From an uncultured Bacteroidales bacterium (lineage in GTDB: Bacteria; Bacteroidota; Bacteroidia; Bacteroidales; UBA932), in NCBI GenBank assembly GCA_945983015.1, contig CAMFSN010000038.1, positions 1 through 13,438 of the forward strand: a DNA stretch of 13,438 bases. The letters run 5' to 3'. This document shows, in pieces, positions 1-5,584 of this stretch; position 1 is the stretch's first letter, and each line of letters opens with the position of its first letter. The notes under the pieces were generated by a model, which saw nothing but the letters and a program-made list of their open reading frames with translations, was not told the origin of the DNA and did not search any database. Both the position numbers and the translations under genes were made by a program.

Positions 1-849
1 GCAAAGGCATTGGCAGGAATACTGCCTCCGATGAGCAAGGAAGAGGCCTTTATGTGCTCGAAGATTTATTCCATAGCAGGCATAGGGAACAGCAGCGGAG
101 GCCTGATGTGGAGAAGGCCTTTCAGAAGCCCTCACTACAGCGCCCCTCTTGCCGCCTTGATCGGGGGAGGCAGCGGTACGGAGAACATAATTCCGGGTGA
201 AGTGACCCTGGCTCATCTGGGCGTGCTCTTTCTGGATGAGTTCAATCTTATGCCCAAGGGGGTGATGGAGGCCTTGAGGGCTCCTTTGGAAGATGGGAAG
301 GTTTTGATATCTAGATTACGATCCAAGGTGGAATACCCTGCCGACTTTACTCTGGTGGCAGCGGCAAACCCTTGTCCTTGTGGCTATTATGGCGAGGGTG
401 ACAGGTGCACTTGCACGCCTGCCGAAAGACAGCGCTTTTTAGCCAGGCTTAGCGGACCTATAATGGACAGGATGGACCTGCAGGTGCTGGTAAGACCTAT
501 CAGCTCCAGCCAGCTTCGCTCCAGAGAGCAGGAGGAGACTTCGGAGCAGATAGCCCGAAGGGTGCTTGAATGCAGGAAGAGGCAGCAGGAGCGCTTTTCG
601 GGGAGCGGAATCACTGCCAACTCCTCTATGACTAACAGGCAACTCTCTGAGTACTGCCCTCTGGATGCTGAATCTGAGGACTTTATGACCTCGCTTATGG
701 AGAGGATGAGCCTTTCGATGAGGGCTTATTACAGAATCATCAGGGTGGCCCGCACCATAGCCGATTTGCAGGGTAGTGAGCAGATAAAAGCCGAGCACCT
801 TATGGAAGCTGCCGGCTATAGAATTCTAGATAGAAGCATTATAGATTGA
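1..849 (+). CDS. ComM/YifB-family Mg-chelatase-like AAA+ ATPase, C-terminal part (5' end outside window)
   Basis: The frame is open from base 1 and stops at TGA 847-849, so about 282 C-terminal residues are present; family members are usually about 510 residues. The missing part holds the N-terminal LonC-like domain and the Walker A motif, which should lie just upstream of the first visible residues (AKALAGILPPMS). Visible signatures are RPFRSPHYS, the Walker B segment GVLFLDEF, the cysteine-rich loop NPCPCGYYGEGDRCTC typical of this family, and the Mg_chelatase_C domain near the end (MRAYYRIIRVARTIADLQGS, then AGYRILDR). In naturally transformable bacteria ComM is a hexameric helicase that promotes branch migration during DNA integration. 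In Bacteroidota the gene is widespread and its role less certain. Its stop lies 11 nt inside the 3' end of the convergent gene. The family is secure; the exact role is inference. Confidence 0.93.
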   Translation, partial: AKALAGILPPMSKEEAFMCSKIYSIAGIGNSSGGLMWRRPFRSPHYSAPLAALIGGGSGTENIIPGEVTLAHLGVLFLDEFNLMPKGVMEALRAPLEDGKVLISRLRSKVEYPADFTLVAAANPCPCGYYGEGDRCTCTPAERQRFLARLSGPIMDRMDLQVLVRPISSSQLRSREQEETSEQIARRVLECRKRQQERFSGSGITANSSMTNRQLSEYCPLDAESEDFMTSLMERMSLSMRAYYRIIRVARTIADLQGSEQIKAEHLMEAAGYRILDRSIID

Positions 850-1966
850 ATCTGAGACCAGCCTCGAAACTGATCATCGCAGGGTATTCGGTCCTAAGAC
901 TCTTCGGCTGGTTTGCTGGGATGTAATAAGCCAGATAAGGGTCGAAATACAGGGAGAGGAAATCTGTAAGTCTGAAGGCTCCACCTACTCCCAACTTCAG
1001 CCCGAACTGGAGCTCCTTTACATTCTCGCTGATAAGCGGAATGTTCGAGGTGGAGCGGATGTAGTATTTGCTGCTTACGCACTTTTCCGCACTGAATCCC
1101 CCGTAGGCATATATCGAAATGTTACGGTTTTGAACTATATTATAGTAAAGATTCAGCGGAATGCCCACATAATGCAGGCTGTGTGTGACTTCACCTTCCA
1201 CAGTGTTATAGGAACCCTTGAAATAACGGTTCAGCATACTCCAGTTCACTCCAACGCTGAGAGCGAACTTCTCTCCTAAGGAATGTCTGTATGATACTCC
1301 GACGCTGACCGGAACGCTGTAGGTGGAGGTGCTGTTCTCATTCACACCGTCGTAGGTGTAACCGCTGGTCCACATAGGGTGGGCGCTGCTGCGGCTTTGC
1401 TGGTGGGCGTCGTTAGCCCCAATTATACCCCCAAGAGTGATTCCTGATTTCTGGACCTTTTTCTGCCTTGTCTGAGCCTGGTCTTCTGCCATCATAGCTG
1501 CGAAAGGGTCAGTCCAAGTCTGCTCCGGCATCGCAGAGCTCTTTTCCTCATTCGGCTTTTCTCTCTGCTTAATTTCTTCATTTTCAGAGCTTTCGCTAAG
1601 TGCTTGCTCCGGTATCACCGGCCTTTCCCGCAGCTTGAGTTCCATCTCCAAAGCCTTAGCACCGCCATTAAAGATATTTTCCGCGTATGCCAATCCCCTT
1701 CCTTCGGAAGGCAGGACTTCGATTCTGTGTAACAGCTCCTCCCCTGCATCATCCACTCTCTGGGCTCCTCCGCTTATTATCAGCGCTAAGGCTGCCGCGG
1801 CCGCACAAAGCCCCGCTGCAGCGCTCCACCACCAGTTGAAAGCGTGTCGGCTTCTGTTCTGAGCCAGGCGTCCTGAAACATTCTCCCATACCGAATCGGG
1901 AGCTTTCAGGCTCGCGGAGCTGAGCTTTTCCTTAATAATGCTGTCGAATATATCCTTAACTTCCAT
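839..1966 (-). CDS. Dma-like dual membrane-spanning anti-sigma factor (cytoplasmic head, one TM helix, periplasmic linker, C-terminal beta-barrel-like domain)
   Basis: This 375-residue protein has three visible parts. Residues 1-44 are a short polar head suited to binding a sigma factor in the cytoplasm. Residues about 46-67 are one hydrophobic helix (WWWSAAAGLCAAAAALALII). Residues about 68-172 are a charged, Glu/Gln/Ser-rich, probably disordered linker. Residues about 174-375 alternate polar and aromatic/hydrophobic residues, with glycine-rich strands such as VPVSVGVSYRHSL and FGLKLGVGGAFRL, as in 8-stranded outer-membrane barrels; the end is GLRFNL. There is no cleavable signal peptide. 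Known family: the Dma anti-sigma factors of Bacteroides thetaiotaomicron span both membranes with this order of parts and are encoded next to a cognate ECF sigma factor. Here the start ATG overlaps the sigma stop (TAATG), implying coupled translation. The assignment rests on architecture and context, not on a similarity search. The alternative is a PorT-like barrel protein with an unusual N-terminus. Confidence 0.78.
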   Translation of the reverse strand: MEVKDIFDSIIKEKLSSASLKAPDSVWENVSGRLAQNRSRHAFNWWWSAAAGLCAAAAALALIISGGAQRVDDAGEELLHRIEVLPSEGRGLAYAENIFNGGAKALEMELKLRERPVIPEQALSESSENEEIKQREKPNEEKSSAMPEQTWTDPFAAMMAEDQAQTRQKKVQKSGITLGGIIGANDAHQQSRSSAHPMWTSGYTYDGVNENSTSTYSVPVSVGVSYRHSLGEKFALSVGVNWSMLNRYFKGSYNTVEGEVTHSLHYVGIPLNLYYNIVQNRNISIYAYGGFSAEKCVSSKYYIRSTSNIPLISENVKELQFGLKLGVGGAFRLTDFLSLYFDPYLAYYIPANQPKSLRTEYPAMISFEAGLRFNL

Positions 1967-2514
1967 TACTTCATCTTTTTTATTTTTTCTTGCAGCATCA
2001 TTCTCGCCCTTAAAAGCTGGGATCGGGAAGTGACTTCCTCTATCCCCAATTTCTGAGCGATCTCCTTATGGGAGTAACCTTCTATAACGAACATATTAAA
2101 GACGGTTCTGTATCCCGCAGGAAGCTGTGCCACCAAATTCAGGAGTTCCTGATAGCCCATTTTCTGAATGACAGTCACACTGCTGTCACTAATTCCGAAG
2201 GCTTCTTCGATATCCTCGCTAGCCCTGAGAACATCGTGTTTTCTCAAACTCATAAGGGCCGTGTTTACGAAAATCTTCCTGGCCCAGCCCTCGAAAGACC
2301 CTTCTCCCGAATAGCTTCCTATCTTTTCAAAAAGAGTCACGAAACCATCCTGAAGAATGTCAGTGGCCGAATCTCGGTCTCCCATATATCTAAGACATAC
2401 TGCATACATTTTCGCGCTCAGCATATCGTAGATGGACTTCTGAGCCCTGGAGTCACCCTCCCTAGCCCTTTCTATCCATCTGTTAAGATGCTCTTTTTTC
2501 GAAAATAGTTGCAT
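1966..2514 (-). CDS. ECF-type RNA polymerase sigma factor
   Basis: The product is 182 residues, the usual size for a group IV (ECF) sigma factor with only regions 2 and 4. Region 2 runs about 24-92: the core-binding part includes LRYMGDRDSATDILQDGF, and the -10 recognition part includes SFEGWARKIFVNTALMSLRK. Region 4 runs about 119-172 with a helix-turn-helix (IEGYSHKEIAQKLGIEEVTS, then RSQLLRARMML). It is the first gene of a two-gene unit; its TAA shares one base with the ATG of the membrane-spanning partner, so the two are probably made together and the partner restrains the sigma factor. The start ATG is 17 nt downstream of a TAAATTTG -7 box, and a purine-rich stretch (GGAAG) lies in that short leader. 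The promoter looks like the housekeeping type, so autoregulation is not evident. Target genes cannot be read from this window. Confidence 0.93.
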   Translation of the reverse strand: MQLFSKKEHLNRWIERAREGDSRAQKSIYDMLSAKMYAVCLRYMGDRDSATDILQDGFVTLFEKIGSYSGEGSFEGWARKIFVNTALMSLRKHDVLRASEDIEEAFGISDSSVTVIQKMGYQELLNLVAQLPAGYRTVFNMFVIEGYSHKEIAQKLGIEEVTSRSQLLRARMMLQEKIKKMK

Positions 2515-2531
2515 TTGCTTTTTATCTTCCT

Positions 2532-2562
2532 CAAATTTACGCTTTACTTTACTTATTCCAAT
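2532..2562 (-). promoter_or_regulatory. Promoter for the sigma/anti-sigma operon
   Basis: Read on the minus strand, TAAATTTG (2539-2532) is an exact match to the Bacteroidota -7 consensus TAnnTTTG. ATTG (2562-2559) sits 19 nt upstream as a near match to the -33 TTTG element. The predicted transcript would start near 2528 with a leader of about 14 nt before the ATG at 2514. The -33 element lies between the two elements of the opposing plus-strand promoter. Confidence 0.65.
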
Positions 2563-2580
2563 GTTTTTTGGTTATTTTTG
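2548..2580 (+). promoter_or_regulatory. Promoter for the TPR-envC operon, 6 nt before the ATG
   Basis: TATTTTTG at 2573-2580 matches TAnnTTTG exactly. A weak -33 candidate, TTTA at 2548-2551, lies 21 nt upstream. Only six bases (TAAATT) separate the box from the ATG at 2587, so transcription should begin within a few bases of the start codon. The start codon itself is well supported because it opens a textbook signal peptide, so the short leader is not an artefact of a wrong start. Confidence 0.6.
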
Positions 2581-2586
2581 TAAATT

Positions 2587-3909
2587 ATGCGTTTAAAACA
2601 AAGAATAATCACGCTTCTTTTGCTGCTTTGTTCCGTGCTGGCTGTATCGGCCAGGGGAGAAAGCATCATAGACATTGCCCAGCTTATCAGCAATGAAGAT
2701 TATTCTAGGGCCAAAGTCCTTCTGAACAGATATCTCTCGCTTAATCCCGAGGATGATATGGCCTGGTATTATCTCTCATTTTGTCTTTGGAATGAGCAGG
2801 ATTACGAAGGCAGCGCAAACTGTCTTCAGAGGGCTAAGGAGTTGGACCCTTCGAATCCGAATTACTATGAAATGCTTTTCTCCGTTGCGGAAGTTGTTTA
2901 TAAAAAAAGCACTGTCGTAGATTCGCTGGCCTTGGAGATGATGCAAAAGTTCCCGAACAAGTATAATAATCCATATTTCCTGACGGTTCTGGCCAAGTCT
3001 GAATTTAAGTCCCACAAGGACTCCCTGGCTCTGGATCACCTTAACACGGCTCTCGAAAAGGACCCTGGTTTTCTGATGGCCAGCGGTCTGCTTTTGGATT
3101 ATTATATGGATAAATCGGATTTTACCTCAGCCTTCAATATCCTGCCCTCTATAGTGATGCATCCTGATTTGGATGTGGACACCAAGGCCGATATCATTAC
3201 CGGCCTGGTCAATTCTATGGGACCTTCCCAGTTGAGGATTTTTCTAAAGAGGATAGATGAGGTCTGTGCTCTTTTTATAGAAGTGCATCCAAGGGATATG
3301 CAATCTTATATTCTGGCCGCTTCCTGGGCAGAAGTCAAGGGGGACAAGGCTGAGGCTGAGAAATTCTATCGCTCTGTAGTGGAATTGTCTCCCGATTCTT
3401 CCTTGCCTTGGCTTATGATGGAGGCATTGTATTCGGAGGATGCGCCTAAGAGAGAGAAAATCCTCTTGGAAGCCCTTGATCACCTTAGTGACAAGAAGGA
3501 AATTGCCAATGTCTATTCCAGCTTGGCCACCCTGTATTTTTATGGTAAGGATAAGAATAAGGGCTTGAGATATTACGAGAAAGCCTATAAGCTCTTCCCT
3601 GAAAGCGCCAATATCCTGAATAACTATGCCTATGCTCTCAGCTTGGAAAAAAAGGATTTGAAAAAGGCTAAAAAGATGGCGAAGAAGGCTCTGGACCTCA
3701 GGCCTGAGGAGCCATCTTATCTGGACACCTACGCTTTCATTCTTTATTTGAGGGGAGAATACCAGGAGGCGAAAAAGTATTATAAAAAGGCCCTGGTCTA
3801 TGGAGGAAAGGAGCATAAGGAGATATTGGAACACTATGCCCTGACCCTTGAGGCCTTGGGAGAGCAGGATCTGGCAGAGTATTATAGGAATTTGGCCAAG
3901 GATAAATGA
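2587..3909 (+). CDS. Exported tetratricopeptide-repeat (TPR) protein
   Basis: This 440-residue protein begins with a Sec signal peptide (MRLKQRIITLLLLLCSVLAV; likely cleavage after SA near residue 22). The rest is almost wholly helical and built of TPR units: clear ones at about 25-90, then about 250-275, and a consecutive run at about 310-440 that includes YEKAYKLFPESANILNNYAY and AKKALDLRPEEPSYLDTYAF. No catalytic motif is visible. There is no lipobox cysteine near the cleavage site, so it is probably soluble periplasmic. Its TGA overlaps the start of the EnvC-like gene (ATGA at 3906-3909), a sign of translational coupling and a shared job, most simply as a scaffold in envelope or division complexes. 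From memory, related Bacteroidales loci often place a DUF4292 gene between these two genes; none is present here. The function is inferred from context only. Confidence 0.88.
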   Translation: MRLKQRIITLLLLLCSVLAVSARGESIIDIAQLISNEDYSRAKVLLNRYLSLNPEDDMAWYYLSFCLWNEQDYEGSANCLQRAKELDPSNPNYYEMLFSVAEVVYKKSTVVDSLALEMMQKFPNKYNNPYFLTVLAKSEFKSHKDSLALDHLNTALEKDPGFLMASGLLLDYYMDKSDFTSAFNILPSIVMHPDLDVDTKADIITGLVNSMGPSQLRIFLKRIDEVCALFIEVHPRDMQSYILAASWAEVKGDKAEAEKFYRSVVELSPDSSLPWLMMEALYSEDAPKREKILLEALDHLSDKKEIANVYSSLATLYFYGKDKNKGLRYYEKAYKLFPESANILNNYAYALSLEKKDLKKAKKMAKKALDLRPEEPSYLDTYAFILYLRGEYQEAKKYYKKALVYGGKEHKEILEHYALTLEALGEQDLAEYYRNLAKDK

Positions 3910-5072
3910 AAAAATTTGTTCTCATAGCTTTAAGTTTGTTGCTTTGCTCCGCGACTCTGTCTGCTCAGGATGCCCAGAAACAGCAGGTGGAAAAATTGCG
4001 CAAGGAGATAGAGGACTTGGACAGGCAGTTGAAGGCTAATGAGGGGAAAAGCGCAGACGCCACGGCACAATTGGCCTTGACTAAAAAGAAGATAGAGGCC
4101 TGTCGGCAGCTGGTGGCGCAGAGCGAGAAGGAGTCCTCGAGGCTCAGTCGGGAAATCCGGCAGAAAAACTCGCAGATAGCTCAGACGCAGCAGGCTTTGG
4201 ATGAGAATTTGGCTTACTATCAAAGCCTTATAAAAAGCGCGTATCTGAGCAGGGATCCGAAGCTCCGTTTTCTGTATGTGATTTCGGGGGAGAGTGTGGC
4301 TCAGGTGGTGCGTCGTTTCAATTATCTGCGTACCGCCTCGGATAATCTTCGTGACGAAGCGAAGAGCATAGCCCAGCGGAAGGAAGTCCTGGAGAGGGAA
4401 AAACTTCAGTTGGATTCCCTGCGGCAGGAGAATAAGGCGGTATTGGCACAGAGAAACCAGGAGTTGCAGACTCTGAAGGCAAGTGAGAAGAAGGAGAGTC
4501 AGATTCTCGCTGGACTCCAGAAGAATAAGAGCAAGTATCAGGCGGAGATTAAGAAGAAGAAAAAGGAGATAGACGCCCTGAATAAAAAAATCGCGGAACT
4601 TATCGCTGAGCAGAATCGTAAGCGCAAGGCGAAGAGCAGTCCGCAAAAGCAGGTGGATATCCAGCTTTCAAAGGAGTTTGCGGCTAATAAGGGCAAGTTG
4701 CCTTGGCCTGTAAACGGCACTATAGTAGGGCGTTATGGCAAGCACAAGCACCCGGTGTATAAGAATGTGGAGCTGCCTTTTAACAATGGGGTGAATATCT
4801 CGACCGCCGCATCTGAGCCCGTTAAGGCGGTTTTCGATGGAGAGGTGAGCAAGGTGGTGGTGATGCCTGGATATAACCAATGTGTACTCATCCAGCACGG
4901 CGAATACTACAGTTTCTATTGTAAGCTGAAGCAGGTGAATGTCAAGGCGGGGGATAAGGTGAGCTGCGGGCAGCAGATTGGGATAGTGGACACCATCTCC
5001 GATCAGACCCAGCTTCACTTCCAGATCTGGAAAGGAACCGCTTCCACGGATCCTGAGCCTTGGCTGCTTTAA
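3906..5072 (+). CDS. EnvC-like murein hydrolase activator (coiled coil plus degenerate LytM/M23 domain)
   Basis: The 388-residue protein has a signal peptide (MKKFVLIALSLLLCSATLSA, then Q21). A long charged coiled coil follows at about 22-250, and a LytM/M23 fold at about 258-388 (GTIVGRYGKHKHPVYKN; VKAVFDGEVSKVVVMPGYNQ; VNVKAGDKVSCGQQIGIV). The order matches EnvC, which does not cut peptidoglycan but activates N-acetylmuramoyl-L-alanine amidases at the septum. The residues needed for zinc peptidase activity are mostly gone. The HxxxD site is N293...N297, the YxHL histidine is K340, and the first histidine of HxH is Q369; only H371 remains. It is therefore predicted to be non-catalytic. No amidase gene lies in the window. 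Its start overlaps the TPR gene by 4 nt, and its TAA shares the palindrome TTAA (5069-5072) with the stop of convergent nrdG. Confidence 0.9.
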   Translation: MKKFVLIALSLLLCSATLSAQDAQKQQVEKLRKEIEDLDRQLKANEGKSADATAQLALTKKKIEACRQLVAQSEKESSRLSREIRQKNSQIAQTQQALDENLAYYQSLIKSAYLSRDPKLRFLYVISGESVAQVVRRFNYLRTASDNLRDEAKSIAQRKEVLEREKLQLDSLRQENKAVLAQRNQELQTLKASEKKESQILAGLQKNKSKYQAEIKKKKKEIDALNKKIAELIAEQNRKRKAKSSPQKQVDIQLSKEFAANKGKLPWPVNGTIVGRYGKHKHPVYKNVELPFNNGVNISTAASEPVKAVFDGEVSKVVVMPGYNQCVLIQHGEYYSFYCKLKQVNVKAGDKVSCGQQIGIVDTISDQTQLHFQIWKGTASTDPEPWLL

Positions 5073-5584
5073 CGGAATTTGATCAATTCCACAGCCCCCG
5101 GGCATATATCTTCCTCTACGGGGCTAAGATGAATGATTCTCTGATTTGGGGAACCTCTGAATAAGAGGCTCGTGTCCCTTTGCTCCAGGATGAATGGCCC
5201 GTCCACAAGGGTGTCCAAGTATTTGAGCATCTGGGATTTGATGGGGTCTTCCTGAATCTCCTCCAAGGTGAATCCTGTCCAGCACCAGATATTTTTCCCT
5301 GTCTCTTCTTTTATTCTTCGGGCCAATTCCGTAAAGGCCTCAGCCTGATAGAAGGGGTCGCCGCCGCTGAAACTTACATTGGAAATGCTGTCTTCGCGGA
5401 TTATCTCCATTATCTCATCTATGCTCATCCAGTGGCCGTTGTTGATGTCCCAGGATTGAGGATTATGGCAGCCCGGGCAATGGTGGTGACAACCGGCGCA
5501 GTATATGGCAATGCGCAGACCAGGGCCATCGGCCATGGTCTGCTGCACTATATCCATTACTGAGATTTTATTTGTGAACGACAC
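5069..5584 (-). CDS. nrdG: Anaerobic ribonucleoside-triphosphate reductase activating protein (radical SAM activase)
   Basis: This 171-residue radical SAM protein installs the glycyl radical on NrdD, using S-adenosylmethionine and a [4Fe-4S] cluster. The cluster motif CxxxCxxC is Cys32, Cys36 and Cys39 in YCAGCHHHCPGCHNPQSW, preceded by the family's DGPGLR. VSFSGGDPF is the GGE-like SAM-binding motif. It lies directly downstream of nrdD. The start chosen is a GTG at 5582-5584, inside the last codons of nrdD (17-nt overlap). The first in-frame ATG (5555-5557, Met10) leaves a 10-nt gap. I prefer GTG because the segment before Met10 (KISV) resembles the first beta strand expected of the fold, but the choice is not certain. 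Activity should be strictly anaerobic. The 3' end meets the EnvC-like gene at a shared TTAA. Confidence 0.95.
   Translation of the reverse strand: MSFTNKISVMDIVQQTMADGPGLRIAIYCAGCHHHCPGCHNPQSWDINNGHWMSIDEIMEIIREDSISNVSFSGGDPFYQAEAFTELARRIKEETGKNIWCWTGFTLEEIQEDPIKSQMLKYLDTLVDGPFILEQRDTSLLFRGSPNQRIIHLSPVEEDICPGAVELIKFR
5074..5090. other. Short perfect inverted repeat at the envC/nrdG convergent junction
   Basis: GGAATT (5074-5079) and AATTCC (5085-5090) form a 6-bp stem with a 5-nt loop, just after the plus-strand stop and inside the last codons of nrdG. No T-run follows on either strand, so it is not a standard intrinsic terminator, though it is the only hairpin seen at the junction. Confidence 0.35.

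Noticed and set aside
439..798. 119-codon minus-strand frame opposite the ComM-like gene
   Set aside because: The plus-strand frame carries strong family motifs throughout; the antisense frame has none.
3930..4646. 238-codon leucine-rich open frame opposite the EnvC-like gene
   Set aside because: The Lys/Glu/Gln-rich coiled coil read backwards gives Leu/Phe-rich 'membrane' sequence; this is a composition artefact.
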